Origin: Leucobacter rhizosphaerae
Lineage (GTDB): Bacteria > Actinomycetota > Actinomycetes > Actinomycetales > Microbacteriaceae
DNA: 64,000 nucleotides
Reading direction: 5' to 3'
Assembly: GCF_022919175.1 (NCBI RefSeq)
Contig: NZ_CP095043.1
Location: 3,100,001 to 3,164,000, forward strand
The notes under the pieces are model-generated. The model was not told where the DNA came from and ran no database searches. It worked only from the letters and a program-made list of their open reading frames with translations. Of this stretch, positions 44,679 to 56,138 are shown in pieces. Both the position numbers and the translations under genes were made by a program. Each line of letters begins with the position of its first letter. The stretch's first letter is position 1.

Positions 44679-45701
44679 GTGACTGCGCCAGATCCCGACA
44701 CCGTAGACGCTGCCATCGACGCGCTCCTGGCCGATGCCGGGGTGACCGGGCAGCGCTCGCTCGTGCGCCGGATCATCGCGACGGGCATCGGCCTCGCGCA
44801 CGACGGCGCGGACCGGCTCGACCTCAAGATCTCCGCGGCGGCGCTCGAGGAGATGCGGGCCGCGTTCCGCCTCTTCGCGCCCTACCGCGAGATTCCGAAG
44901 GTGACGTTCTTCGGCTCAGCCCGGATTCGGGCGCAGGATCCCCTCTGGGTGTCTGCCGAGGCGGCGTCGAGGGGTCTGGCGGAGCGTGGCTGGCTCGTCG
45001 TGACCGGGGCCGGGCCCGGGATCATGGAGGCCGCAGCCACCGGGGCGGGCCCGGAGCGCTCGCTCGGGGTATCGATCCGGCTGCCGTTCGAGGAGCACCC
45101 GAACGCGCAGTCCGCGGCGAACGATCGCCTCGTGGCTATGAAGTACTTCTTCACTCGCAAGCTCATGCTGGTGAAGGAGTCGAGCGGGTTTCTGTGCCTG
45201 CCGGGCGGGTTCGGCACCCTCGACGAGACCCTCGAACTCCTGACCCTGCAGCAGACGGGCAAGATGGAGCCGACGCCGATCGTGCTGCTCGACCGACCGG
45301 GCGGTACGTACTGGCGAGGCTTCGCGCGGTTCGTCACGGAGGAGCTCGCCGGGACAGGCATGATCACGATCAACGACCTCGATCGGGTGCTCGTCACCGA
45401 CTCGGTGGACGCGGCGATCGACGAGATCACCGGGTTCTGGCGCAACTACGATTCACTGCGCTGGGTGGGGGATCGACTCGTGCTCAGACTGCGCACCGCA
45501 CCGACGGATGCCGAGCTCGCGGACCTGAACGCGCGCTTCTCCGGTCTCTGCGCAACGGGCCGGATCGAACACACCGAGCCGCTCGACGAGGAGCACTCGG
45601 AGCGCGACCTGCTTGAGCTGCCGCGCATCGTGTTCACGCCGCTCCGTCGCTCAGTGGGAGACCTGCACCGCCTGATCCGGGCGCTCAATCAGCTCGTCTG
45701 A
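44679..45701 (+). CDS. LOG family protein (TIGR00730/lysine decarboxylase-like fold)
   Basis: Rossmann-fold protein (340 aa) with the LOG signature PGGFGTLDETLEL and FFGSARI near the start of the domain; GAGPGIMEAA is the phosphate-binding loop. Members release base from cytokinin nucleotides or hydrolyse nucleoside monophosphates, and older records call them lysine decarboxylases. This one carries about 80 extra residues before the fold and 70 after, and is not a minimal LOG. Start GTG 44679 is leaderless-like (TAGACT at 44667-44672). The biological role here is unknown. Confidence 0.85.
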   Translation: MTAPDPDTVDAAIDALLADAGVTGQRSLVRRIIATGIGLAHDGADRLDLKISAAALEEMRAAFRLFAPYREIPKVTFFGSARIRAQDPLWVSAEAASRGLAERGWLVVTGAGPGIMEAAATGAGPERSLGVSIRLPFEEHPNAQSAANDRLVAMKYFFTRKLMLVKESSGFLCLPGGFGTLDETLELLTLQQTGKMEPTPIVLLDRPGGTYWRGFARFVTEELAGTGMITINDLDRVLVTDSVDAAIDEITGFWRNYDSLRWVGDRLVLRLRTAPTDAELADLNARFSGLCATGRIEHTEPLDEEHSERDLLELPRIVFTPLRRSVGDLHRLIRALNQLV

Positions 45702-45709
45702 GCGCACCC

Positions 45710-48067
<2,358 letters not shown>

Positions 48068-48172
48068 AGGAGAGACATTACCCGGCGGTTCGGACATTGC
48101 CGTGCGGCCGGAAGATGAATTCTGCCGGCGCCGAACTGGGCGGAGCCGCCGCACGCTCACTACGCTGGACGC

Positions 48173-49024
48173 ATGGACATCGGGGAGCGGCCAACGGTGA
48201 CGAGCGTGCGACCCGCCCATCTGGCGGCGGCCGCGCTCACGGTGCTCGCCGCGCCGGCGTTCTTCGTCGCGGAGATCCCGGTGCTCGGGTTCGGCCTGCT
48301 CATTGCGGGCCTGCTGCTCGCGTGGCTGGTGGATCGGCCGATCTCACCCCGCGGCGGCGCGCCGTCGCTGCTGCGCGACCTCTCCCTGATCGCGATCGGA
48401 CTCGGGATCGTGCGCTCGATCCCGCTCGCGGCCGAGCTCGACACCTGGTCGATGGTGAAGTTCACGCTCGCCCTCGGCGGTGCAGTGGCGGTGCCGTACC
48501 TCGTCTCCCGATTCATCTACCGGGATCGCGCCACCGGCTTCCCGTGGCGCGGCGGCGGGCGCTGGGGGCGTCTGCACTGGTCCTGGCTGGTCGGCGTGCT
48601 GGTACTCGGCTGGCTGATCCTGCCCGGCTACTTCATCTCCTCGGGCGTCTACCGGAACTGGCCGGAGGTCACGTCGCCCGACCTCATCGCCCGTCTGTTC
48701 GTAGGTGTCAACGCGGTCGGGATCTGGGACGAGCTGTTCTTCATCTGCACGGTGTTCGCAGTGCTGCTCCGTCACTTCCCGGTCTGGCTCGCGAACGTGC
48801 TGCAGGCGGTCGTGTTCGTGTCGTTCCTGTGGGAGCTCGGATACCGCGCGTGGGGGCCGCTGCTCACGATCCCGTTCGCGCTGGTGCAGGGCTACATCTT
48901 CCTGCGCACCAAGTCGCTCGGCTACGTGGTGGTGGTGCACCTGCTCTTCGACGCGGTCGTGTTCGCGGTGCTCGTGCACGCGCACAACCCCGGACTCTTC
49001 GACATCTTCCCGCTCGCGCCGTAG
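48173..49024 (+). CDS. CPBP-like multi-pass membrane protein with degraded motif
   Basis: Membrane protein (283 aa) with about eight hydrophobic helices. The region GIWDELFFICTVFAVLLRHFP, an FxxxxWELGYRA helix and a last helix HLLFDAVVF resemble the CPBP (Abi/Rce1-like) intramembrane protease fold, but the usual EExxxR is reduced to DE without the following Arg, so activity is doubtful. Start ATG 48173 is leaderless-like, with TACGCT at 48161-48166. Neighbours give no hint of a target. Confidence 0.65.
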   Translation: MDIGERPTVTSVRPAHLAAAALTVLAAPAFFVAEIPVLGFGLLIAGLLLAWLVDRPISPRGGAPSLLRDLSLIAIGLGIVRSIPLAAELDTWSMVKFTLALGGAVAVPYLVSRFIYRDRATGFPWRGGGRWGRLHWSWLVGVLVLGWLILPGYFISSGVYRNWPEVTSPDLIARLFVGVNAVGIWDELFFICTVFAVLLRHFPVWLANVLQAVVFVSFLWELGYRAWGPLLTIPFALVQGYIFLRTKSLGYVVVVHLLFDAVVFAVLVHAHNPGLFDIFPLAP

Positions 49025-49074
49025 GCGGCGGGGCCGGGGTGCTGCCGGGTGATACCGGGGTGGTACCGGATCGG

Positions 49075-49515
49075 CTAGTCCGCGAGCAGCGCGGCGATCC
49101 GGCGTACCGCGAACTCGTACCCCTGCACCCCGCACCCGGCGATCACGAACGCGGCGATCGGGGAGACATAGGAGTGCCGCCGGAACGCCTCGCGCGCGTG
49201 CACGTTCGAGATGTGCACCTCGGCGACGGGCAGCGACACTCCGCTCAGCGCGTCGCGCAGCACCACGGAGGTGTGGGTGAGGCCGCCCGGGTTGATGAGG
49301 ATCGCGGCGCAGTCCTCGCGGGCCGCGTGGATCGCGTCGATCAGCTCGCCCTCGTGGTTGCTCTGCACCGCGCGCACGCTCAGGCCGAAGTCGGCGGCCG
49401 TGCGGGTGACCAGCGCCTCCACGTCGTCGAGGGTCTCCGTGCCGTAGATGTGCGGTTCGCGGGTGCCGAGCAGGTTCAGGTTCGGGCCGTTCACCAGCAG
49501 GATCTGACCGGTCAT
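49075..49515 (-). CDS. aroQ: 3-dehydroquinate dehydratase, type II
   Basis: Third step of the shikimate pathway (146 aa). It shows [17 protein letters not shown] (with active Tyr), [30 protein letters not shown] and [18 protein letters not shown] (catalytic His and Arg). ATG 49515 is chosen. It is divergent from trmB with a 58-bp gap and stands apart from other aro genes. Confidence 0.95.
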   Translation of the reverse strand: MTGQILLVNGPNLNLLGTREPHIYGTETLDDVEALVTRTAADFGLSVRAVQSNHEGELIDAIHAAREDCAAILINPGGLTHTSVVLRDALSGVSLPVAEVHISNVHAREAFRRHSYVSPIAAFVIAGCGVQGYEFAVRRIAALLAD

Positions 49516-49573
49516 GTGGGAGCCCTTCGGTTCGTCGGTTGGGTGCAAGCGTATCCTGGGCTAGCGTTGTGGG

Positions 49574-50323
49574 GTGACTGAACACCCCGAGCAGCCCCTG
49601 CCCGCCCAGCGTAGCGACCCGAGCACCTTCCGCGACAAGCCGGTGTCCTTCGTCCGTCGCAGCCGCATGACCCCCTCGCAGGAGCGGGCCTGGGCCGAGC
49701 ACGAGACGAAGTACGTGATCGATGTGCCGCGCGGCCCCGCCGCGACGAGCGTGGCGGATGACGCGCGGCTCGATCCCACGGAGATCTTCGGCCGCGAGGC
49801 ACCGCTCATCGTCGAGGTCGGCTCGGGGCAGGGCCACGCGATCCTGCACGCCTCGGCGACCCGGCCCGAGATCAACTTCCTCGCCGTGGAGGTCTTCCGC
49901 GCGGGGCTCGCGCGCACCATCATCCGCGCGGAGCAGGGTGGCCTCACGAATCTGCGCCTCGCCGAGGTGAACGCCCCGGAACTGCTCGAGAAGGGCCTGT
50001 CCGCGGGTTCCGTCGACGAGCTGTGGGTGTTCTTCCCCGATCCGTGGGCGAAGGCGCGCCACCAGAAGCGCCGGCTCGTCGACGCAGACTTCGCGGCGAT
50101 CGCTGCTCGGGCGCTGCGCCCGGGAGGCGTGCTGCGGCTCGCCACCGACTGGGAGGACTACGCCGTGCAGATGCGGGAGGTCATGGACGCGGCCCCCGGG
50201 TTCACTCGGGAGTTCACCGGCGACTGGGCCGATCGCTTCGACGGTCGGATCATCACGGCCTTCGAGACGAAGGGCGCGAACAAGGGTCGCGCGATCCGGG
50301 ATCTCGGCTACCGCCGCGACTGA
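49574..50323 (+). CDS. trmB: tRNA (guanosine(46)-N7)-methyltransferase
   Basis: SAM-dependent tRNA m7G46 methylase (249 aa). It has VEVGSGQGHAIL (SAM site), LAVEVFRAGLART, DELWVFFPDPWAKARHQKRRL and a final GRAIRDLGYR. Start GTG 49574 is leaderless-like, with TAGCGT six bases upstream. Confidence 0.95.
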   Translation: MTEHPEQPLPAQRSDPSTFRDKPVSFVRRSRMTPSQERAWAEHETKYVIDVPRGPAATSVADDARLDPTEIFGREAPLIVEVGSGQGHAILHASATRPEINFLAVEVFRAGLARTIIRAEQGGLTNLRLAEVNAPELLEKGLSAGSVDELWVFFPDPWAKARHQKRRLVDADFAAIAARALRPGGVLRLATDWEDYAVQMREVMDAAPGFTREFTGDWADRFDGRIITAFETKGANKGRAIRDLGYRRD

Positions 50324-50357
50324 GCGCCATCCGGGCCCACGGAGTAGCGTGTGAGGG

Positions 50358-51377
50358 ATGAGCAGCACCTCCGGCGATACGACCCCCGACGCACCTCTGA
50401 CACCTGCCCCGAGCCGAGAGCGCAGCGCTTGGGCTGAGCGCCTCGGGCTCCGCGTACCCGTGGTCTGCGCGCCCATGGGCGGGGTCGCGGGCGGTGCGCT
50501 CGCGGGAGCGGTGTCGCGGGCGGGCGCGCTCGGCATGATCGGCATGGGGAGCGCGGGATCCGTCGCCGCGCTCGAGCGCGAGCTCGCGCGGCTCGACACG
50601 GGCGGTGCGCCGTTCGGGATCGGGCTCGTCGCCTGGGGGATCGCGCGCGAGCCCGAGCTCCTCACCCGTGCACTGGAGGCCGCCCCGGCGCTCCTGTCGG
50701 TGAGCTTCGTCGATTGGCGTGCCGAACCCGCGGCCCGCGCGCAGCGCGACGCCTGGATCGGTGCGGCGCGAGGGGCGGGCGTGCGCACCATCACCCAGGT
50801 CGCGACCGCCGACGAGGCCCGATCCGCCGCCGCGGCCGGCGTCGACGCCGTCGTCGCCCGCGGCAAGGAGGGCGGCGGCCACGGGGAGCACCGGGAGCCC
50901 CGCGATCCGCTGCTGGAGTCGGTGCTCGCCGCGGTCGAGATCCCCGTGCTCGCGGCCGGGGCCGTGACGAGCGCAGCGGACCTGGTCGAGGTGCAGCGGC
51001 GGGGCGCGTCCGCGGCGTGGATCGGCACGGCGTTCGCCGCGTGCACCGAGGCGCTCACGAGTGCGCCGGCCCGCGCGGCCCTCATCGCCGCCGAGGGGCG
51101 CGACACCGTGGTCTCCCGGGTGCTCGACGTCGCGCTCGACCGACCGTGGCCGTCGCACTACCCCGAGCGGCTGCTCCGCACCCCGTTCGTCGAGCGCTGG
51201 CAGGGCCGCGAGTCCGAACTCGCGGCCGACACGGTGGCGAAGGCGGAGTTCCGTGCGGCGCTGGCGGCGCAGGACTACACGGTGGTGCCGCTCGACGCGG
51301 GCGAGGGGGTCGGTGCGGTCACGACGGTGCGCTCCGCCGCCGACGTGGTGCGCGAGCTCGCGCGCCCTCTACGATGA
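50358..51377 (+). CDS. Nitronate monooxygenase family flavoprotein
   Basis: FMN TIM-barrel protein (339 aa) of the nitronate monooxygenase/2-nitropropane dioxygenase group. It shows PVVCAPMGGVAGGALAGAVSRAGALG, ITQVATADEARSAAAAGVDAVVARGKEGGGHGE (flavin phosphate loop, with His) and LAAGAVTSAADL. It detoxifies nitronates, or is an enoyl reductase FabK relative. Start ATG 50358 is leaderless-like. The next gene starts five bases after its stop, so both may share a transcript as well as having separate ones. Confidence 0.85.
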   Translation: MSSTSGDTTPDAPLTPAPSRERSAWAERLGLRVPVVCAPMGGVAGGALAGAVSRAGALGMIGMGSAGSVAALERELARLDTGGAPFGIGLVAWGIAREPELLTRALEAAPALLSVSFVDWRAEPAARAQRDAWIGAARGAGVRTITQVATADEARSAAAAGVDAVVARGKEGGGHGEHREPRDPLLESVLAAVEIPVLAAGAVTSAADLVEVQRRGASAAWIGTAFAACTEALTSAPARAALIAAEGRDTVVSRVLDVALDRPWPSHYPERLLRTPFVERWQGRESELAADTVAKAEFRAALAAQDYTVVPLDAGEGVGAVTTVRSAADVVRELARPLR

Positions 51378-51381
51378 ACCC

Positions 51382-52803
51382 ATGAGTCGAACCGATCCCG
51401 GCGCGCCGCGCACGATCTCCCAGCGGCTGGACGCGCTGCCCTTCACCCGCAAGCACGGCAAGATCCTGACCGGATCCGGGATCGGCTGGGCGCTCGACGC
51501 GATGGACGTCGGCCTCATCTCCTTCATCCTCGCCGCGCTCACGCAGCACTGGGGCATCACCAAGGGTGAGGGCGGCCTGATCGCGTCCGTCGGCTTCGCC
51601 GGTATGGCGATCGGCGCGACGCTCGGCGGGCTGCTCGCGGACCGCATCGGCCGTCGCCAGGTCTTCGCCCTCACGCTCCTCGTCTACGGGCTGGCGACCG
51701 GCGCGAGCGCGCTCGTCGGTGGGATCGCCTTGCTGCTCGTGCTCCGCTTCTTCGTCGGGCTGGGGCTCGGCGCGGAGCTGCCCGTCGCCTCGACGTACGT
51801 CAGCGAGTTCGCCCCCGCCCGGATCCGCGGACGCCTGATCGTGATCCTGGAGGCCTTCTGGGCCGTCGGCTGGACCGCCTCCGCCATCATCGGCTACTTC
51901 GTGGTGCCCGCGTCGGAGGACGGCTGGCGCTGGGCGTTCGCGATCGGGGCGATCCCCGCGCTCTACGCCCTCGCCGTACGCTGGGGGCTCCCCGAATCCC
52001 CGCGCTGGCTCGCGAGTCGGGGCCGCACCGCCGAGGCCGAGCAGGTCGTCGCGTCGTTCGAGGCGCAGCTGGAGTCGCGGGTCGCGGGTGCGGGATCGGC
52101 CACGACCGCAGACCCGGCCGCGCCCCGTGCCGCCGAGCCCGCGTCGGCCGAACCGAACGTCGCCGACCTCGCCGCACCGCAGCCGGCGCTCGCCCGCCGC
52201 GCCGGGGGTCGGGTCGCCGCGCTGTGGTCGACGGAGTTCCGCAAGCGCACGGTGTCGATCTGGCTGGTCTGGTTCTGCGTCAACTTCGCCTACTACGGCG
52301 CCTTCATCTGGATCCCGAGCATCCTCGTCGACGCCGGTTTCAGCCTGGTGCGCTCATTCGGCTTCACGCTGATCATCACCCTCGCCCAGCTGCCGGGGTA
52401 CGCGGTCGCCGCGTGGCTGATCGAGCGGTGGGGGCGGCGCCTCACCCTTTCGATCTTCCTGATCGGCTCCGCCGGATCCGCCATCGTCTTCGGTACGGTG
52501 CACACGGAGGCGGCGATCGTCGCCTCCGGAATGGCGCTGTCGTTCTTCAATCTCGGGGCCTGGGGCGCGCTCTACGCCGTCACCCCCGAGATCTACCCGA
52601 CGTCGCTCCGGGCGACCGGGGCGGGCTGGGCGGCGGGCGTCGGCCGCATCGCCTCGATCATCGCACCCCTGCTCGTGCCGATCTTGCTCGTGGCTGGCGG
52701 TGCGGGCCTCACCTTCACGGTGTTCGCGATCTTCTTCATCGTGGCCGCCGCGGCCACGTGGGGGCTGGTGGATCGCCGCGGCAAGGCGCTCGACGATCGC
52801 TGA
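51382..52803 (+). CDS. MFS transporter, sugar/metabolite symporter type
   Basis: Twelve-helix MFS protein (473 aa) with ADRIGRRQ in loop 2-3, RFFVGLGLGAELPVASTYVSEF in helix 4-5, GLPESPRWL before the central loop and the second-half IERWGRR and TPEIYPTSLRATGAGWAAG, features of the sugar porter/aromatic acid:H+ symporter groups. The central loop (about 220-275) is Ala/Pro-rich and long. Start ATG 51382 is leaderless-like (TACGAT at 51370-51375). Confidence 0.88.
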   Translation: MSRTDPGAPRTISQRLDALPFTRKHGKILTGSGIGWALDAMDVGLISFILAALTQHWGITKGEGGLIASVGFAGMAIGATLGGLLADRIGRRQVFALTLLVYGLATGASALVGGIALLLVLRFFVGLGLGAELPVASTYVSEFAPARIRGRLIVILEAFWAVGWTASAIIGYFVVPASEDGWRWAFAIGAIPALYALAVRWGLPESPRWLASRGRTAEAEQVVASFEAQLESRVAGAGSATTADPAAPRAAEPASAEPNVADLAAPQPALARRAGGRVAALWSTEFRKRTVSIWLVWFCVNFAYYGAFIWIPSILVDAGFSLVRSFGFTLIITLAQLPGYAVAAWLIERWGRRLTLSIFLIGSAGSAIVFGTVHTEAAIVASGMALSFFNLGAWGALYAVTPEIYPTSLRATGAGWAAGVGRIASIIAPLLVPILLVAGGAGLTFTVFAIFFIVAAAATWGLVDRRGKALDDR

Positions 52804-52884
52804 CCGCGGGCGCACGAGTAGCAAGGATCAGGGTGCCAGCGCAAGGGGGCGCGGCGAATCTCGCGCGAGGCCTACGCTGAAGCC

Positions 52885-53046
52885 ATGAACGGTTTATTTA
52901 TCATCATCATCATTGTCGCCATCGTGCTCGCAATCGTCGGCGGTCTGGTTGAGGCCGTCAACTTCCTGCTCTGGGTGGGCATCATCCTCGCGATCCTCGC
53001 GGTGATCGCCTGGCTCATCCGATCGCTCACCGGTCGGAAGAGCTAG
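52885..53046 (+). CDS. Small hydrophobic membrane protein, 53 aa
   Basis: Read directly from the sequence: ATG 52885, TAG 53044-53046. It has a first helix (residues about 4-20, with a run of five Ile) and a second (28-46), ending in a basic SLTGRKS tail. TACGCT at 52873-52878, six bases before the ATG, fits the leaderless pattern of this genome, and a strong hairpin follows. Similar 50-60 residue hydrophobic proteins are common in actinobacteria with no known function. Confidence 0.75.
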   Translation: MNGLFIIIIIVAIVLAIVGGLVEAVNFLLWVGIILAILAVIAWLIRSLTGRKS

Positions 53047-53074
53047 GCGCAGGCCTCGGTCACAGCGCACCACG

Positions 53075-53119
53075 CAGCGGGCGTGCGGGCACCCTCACGG
53101 GTGCTCCGCACGCCCGCTG
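53075..53119. terminator. Bidirectional terminator hairpin
   Basis: CAGCGGGCGTGCGG at 53075-53088 pairs with 53106-53119, with CACC/GGTG above it. It ends the small-protein transcript, and its right half lies within the last codons of the convergent lipase gene, so it may serve both. Confidence 0.75.
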
Positions 53120-53835
53120 TCGTGTGGAGGAGCCTCGTCGTGCGCGGGGAACCCGTCGGGGTCTGCGGTCGCTCCCACGACCTCACGGACGACGCGCAGC
53201 GTTTCAGGGTGCGCGAGGATCCGGAAGTGCCCGCCGGTGGCCAGCCGGACGTTGCGGGCGCCCGCGAGCTCGCTGCCCTCGGGAATGTGCGGATCGAAGT
53301 CGGCGAAGATCGACACGACCCGACGATTCACCTCGCGCTCCGCGCCGAGCCGGCGCAGCGTGGCGTCGCGGGGTGAGAACGCCCGCAGCGTGCGCGAGAA
53401 CTGGTAGCGGGCGAGGGCGGAACCGCCGAAGGGGGTGGCGATCGCCGCCATCGCGCGGACGCGATGCCCTTCCGCGTCGAGCGCCATGACATGCTTCCCG
53501 ATCAGCCCGCCCTTGCTGTGGGCGACGATCACGACGTCGTCGAGGCCCGTTGCGGCGAGATAGCGCGAGACCGCCGCCGCACCGTCCGCGACTGGCCGCC
53601 GGTTCGCGCGCAGCGGATCCACGACGTGCACCGGATGCCCGTCGCCGTGCAGGGTCCGGATCAGGGGGAGCATGAAACGCCAGGGCTCGTAGACGCCGGG
53701 AATCACGAGGACCGGCCGACGATCGCCGCTGCGGAAGGCCTCGGGGGTGACGCGCGGGTCGAGCGCGCGGAGCTGGGCGCGCGCCGCGTAGAGGTAGTCC
53801 GCGGCCCACCACACGCCCTTCTGCACGATCCCCAT
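53095..53835 (-). CDS. Alpha/beta-hydrolase, lipase-like
   Basis: 246 aa hydrolase. The oxyanion region is VIPGVYEPW, the nucleophile Ser is in VAHSKGGLIG (elbow AxSxG rather than GxSxG), the Asp is probably in FADFDPHIP and the His in GGHFRILAHP. This matches triacylglycerol-lipase/GPI-inositol-deacylase-like proteins of actinobacteria. There is no signal peptide, so it acts inside the cell. Its end overlaps the shared hairpin. Confidence 0.8.
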   Translation of the reverse strand: MGIVQKGVWWAADYLYAARAQLRALDPRVTPEAFRSGDRRPVLVIPGVYEPWRFMLPLIRTLHGDGHPVHVVDPLRANRRPVADGAAAVSRYLAATGLDDVVIVAHSKGGLIGKHVMALDAEGHRVRAMAAIATPFGGSALARYQFSRTLRAFSPRDATLRRLGAEREVNRRVVSIFADFDPHIPEGSELAGARNVRLATGGHFRILAHPETLRVVREVVGATADPDGFPAHDEAPPHDSGRAEHP

Positions 53836-53887
53836 GGCTCCATGTTCGCAGGTCGCGCGTGCCGAGGCACCGCGCCGGGCCGGTGGC

Positions 53888-54850
53888 TCACTCGTTCCGC
53901 AGCACCGCCAGGACCGCCCGATGGTCGCTGTCGCCCGCGGCGACGACCCGGTTCTCCAGCGGTGTCATGCCGCGCTGGAAGATATGGTCGATGCGCGCAG
54001 CGGGGAAAGCCGACGGCCACGTGAACCCCCAGGAGGGCGACGACTGGCGCGGCTCGCTGACGGCGCTCTGCAGCGTCGCCATCGCCGGATCGAAGGTGGT
54101 CGCGTTGAAATCGCCCATCACCACGACGCGCTCCGCGAGATCCTGGGGTACGAGCTCGCCGAGGCGCTGCAGCATCGTGTCTCGGTTGCCCTGGTCCCAG
54201 GGACGGAACGAGGCCGCGTGCACCACGTACACGCTGACCGGTCCGCTGGGCGTCATGACGTCCGCGGATAGGGCGCGCTGCCAGCCGAGGCCCAGATCGA
54301 GCGGCGTCTGCTGCTCGAGCGGGTACACGCTCCAGAGCCCGACGGTGCCCACCGTGTACGCGTAGGGGTGCGTGGCAGCGAGTTCCGCGGCGGCGGCTTC
54401 GCGGTCGTCGGCGTCGAGCTCGACGAGCGCGATGACGTCGGCGCCCTCGACGGCCAGATCCCGGGCCGACGCGGCGGCGGCGTTCGAGTCGCCCCGCACG
54501 TTGTGCGACGCGACCGTGAAGCGCTCGTCCGCGGGCACCGCGTTCGCGCTGCGGCCGAGGGGGAGGAGCACCGTGCCGACGAGCAGCGCCCACACGAGGG
54601 TCGGCAGCAGCACGATGAGCCAGGCGCGCCTGCGCCGGGTGAGGAGCGCGCCGATCCCGAGCAGCGGGAGCAGCCACCCGAGCCAGGGCAGCGCGGTCGC
54701 GACGAGCGTGCCGAGCGACCCCGGGAGCATCGAGTGCAGCGCGATCGTCAGAGTCAGGAGCACCGAGACGACGGCGATCGTGCGGGCACCGGCGAGGCCA
54801 CGAGTGGGATCGCCGCCGCCGGCTCGCGTGGAGGAGGGGGCGGCTACCAC
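53888..54850 (-). CDS. Endonuclease/exonuclease/phosphatase family membrane protein
   Basis: 320 aa. Three hydrophobic segments (about 17-90) anchor an EEP domain facing outward: ASHNVRGDS (metal Asn), VIALVELDAD (Glu), VVHAASFR, VVMGDFNATTFDP (Asp, Asn) and GDSDHRAVLA (Asp, His). Such proteins cleave phosphodiesters or dephosphorylate lipids or nucleotides; the substrate is not known. GTG 54850 overlaps the aldo/keto reductase stop and is the likely start. Confidence 0.82.
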   Translation of the reverse strand: MVAAPSSTRAGGGDPTRGLAGARTIAVVSVLLTLTIALHSMLPGSLGTLVATALPWLGWLLPLLGIGALLTRRRRAWLIVLLPTLVWALLVGTVLLPLGRSANAVPADERFTVASHNVRGDSNAAAASARDLAVEGADVIALVELDADDREAAAAELAATHPYAYTVGTVGLWSVYPLEQQTPLDLGLGWQRALSADVMTPSGPVSVYVVHAASFRPWDQGNRDTMLQRLGELVPQDLAERVVVMGDFNATTFDPAMATLQSAVSEPRQSSPSWGFTWPSAFPAARIDHIFQRGMTPLENRVVAAGDSDHRAVLAVLRNE

Positions 54851-55851
54851 CGCTCGTGCACGGCGCCGCGGATGCGCCGGTCGTAGATGTCGCGCACCCC
54901 GGCGGAGAAGTCGGGGCCGAGCTCCGGGATCGCGCCGGCCTGCGCGTTGCCGCGCGACTGCTCGGCGTTCCGGGCGCCCGGAATGACAGTGGTGATCCCC
55001 GGCTGCTGCCAGAGCCATGCGATGGCCGCCTGCGCGGGGGTCGTGCCGGCCGGAGCGTGTTCGCGCACGAGGTCGGAGAACTCGCGTGCGGCGGCGACGC
55101 CCTCGGCGAAGTCGACGCCGGCGAAGGTCTCGCCCACGTCGAAGGCCGCGCCCGTGCGATTGTAGGTGCGGTGGTCGTTCGCGGCGAATGTCGTGTCCTC
55201 GGTGTAGCGCCCCGAGAGCAGCCCCGAGGCCAGGGGGACCCGCGCGATGATCCCGACCCCTGCTTCGCGGGCGACGGGCAGCACATCGTCGATCGGCTTC
55301 AGCCGGAAGGCGTTCACAATGAGCTGCACGGTCGCGACGTGCGGGTGCCCGATCGCCTCGAGCGCCTCCGCAGTCGTCTCGACGCTGACGCCGTAGTGGG
55401 CGATCACGCCCTCATCGACGAGCGTGTCGAGCGCGTCGTACACGGCCGGGGTCGCGTACACCGGGGTCGGCGGGCAATGGAGCTGGACGAGATCGAGGCG
55501 ATCGACGCCGAGGTTGCGGCGCGAGCGGTCCGTCCAGGCGCGGAAGTTCTCGAGCGAATAGTTCTCGGGGACCTGATCCTGCCGCCGGCCCATCTTGGTG
55601 GCGACGGTGATGCGATCCCGCAGCCCGCGATCGTCGAGGAATCGGCTGATGAGCTGCTCGCTGCGCCCATCCCCGTAGACGTCCGCGGTGTCGAAGAAGG
55701 TCACGCCGCCCTCGACCGCGGCGTCGAGCACCGCGAACGCGTCGGCCTCGGAGACGTCACCCCAGTCCGCGCCGAGCTGCCAGGTGCCGAGCCCCACGAC
55801 GGAGGCCCGCTTCGGGGAGCGGCCGAGCGTGCGCTGTTCCATGACGGTCAT
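54844..55851 (-). CDS. Aldo/keto reductase
   Basis: NADPH-dependent TIM-barrel reductase (335 aa). The catalytic tetrad is visible: Asp and Tyr in FFDTADVYGDGRSE, Lys in VATKMG and His in LVQLHCPP; RVPLASGLLSGRYT and PGARNAEQSRGNAQA bind the cofactor. It resembles the YhdN/general stress protein 69 group. ATG 55851 has GGAGGA five bases upstream; a longer reading would translate a 15-bp tandem repeat as a His-His-Asp-Gln-Ser tail and is rejected. It shares a transcript with the EEP gene. Confidence 0.88.
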   Translation of the reverse strand: MTVMEQRTLGRSPKRASVVGLGTWQLGADWGDVSEADAFAVLDAAVEGGVTFFDTADVYGDGRSEQLISRFLDDRGLRDRITVATKMGRRQDQVPENYSLENFRAWTDRSRRNLGVDRLDLVQLHCPPTPVYATPAVYDALDTLVDEGVIAHYGVSVETTAEALEAIGHPHVATVQLIVNAFRLKPIDDVLPVAREAGVGIIARVPLASGLLSGRYTEDTTFAANDHRTYNRTGAAFDVGETFAGVDFAEGVAAAREFSDLVREHAPAGTTPAQAAIAWLWQQPGITTVIPGARNAEQSRGNAQAGAIPELGPDFSAGVRDIYDRRIRGAVHERW

Positions 55852-55875
55852 GATTGTCCTCCGTGGCTGGTCGAG

Positions 55876-55935
55876 GTGGCTCTGGTCGTGGTGGCTCTGG
55901 TCGTGGTGGCTCTGGTCGTGGTGGCTCTGGTCGTG
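55876..55935 (-). repeat. Four perfect copies of a 15-bp unit before the aldo/keto reductase
   Basis: GTGGCTCTGGTCGTG is repeated exactly at 55876, 55891, 55906 and 55921, with a 13-base degenerate copy at 55863-55875. The array ends 24 bases before the AKR start codon, next to its ribosome-binding site, so copy number could affect leader length or translation. Confidence 0.9.
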
Positions 55936-56027
55936 GTGACCTGCATCGTGCGATCCAGCCGGTGGGTCCGGATCCGCCATCGGCTCACCCTACCGAGTGC
56001 GTCTGGGCGGATCCTCGGGGCAACTCC

Positions 56028-56060
56028 GGCGCAACCGCGGCGCAACCGCGGCGCAACCGC
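56028..56060. repeat. Three perfect copies of an 11-bp unit
   Basis: GGCGCAACCGC occurs at 56028, 56039 and 56050, flanked by partial copies on both sides. It directly abuts the long inverted repeat that follows. Confidence 0.9.
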
Positions 56061-56066
56061 GGCGCG

Positions 56067-56138
56067 TCACGCGGAGATCGCGCGTTACGCGGACCGATCT
56101 GCCGGTTTCGATCCGCGTGACGCGCGATCTCCGCGTGA
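56067..56138. repeat. Intergenic inverted repeat element, copy 2
   Basis: Arms of 27 bases at 56067-56093 and 56112-56138 match at 26 positions around an 18-base spacer. It begins CACGCGGAGATC, close to CACGCAGAGATC of copy 1 at 24726. It lies 23 bases after the stop of the CNNM gene, where it could end transcription, but copy 1 is between divergent genes. Confidence 0.8.

Noticed and set aside
55852..55980. Longer aldo/keto reductase start that translates the 15-bp repeat as HHDQS units
   Set aside because: ATG 55851 has an ideal ribosome-binding site and matches the family N-terminus; the repeat lies upstream of it.
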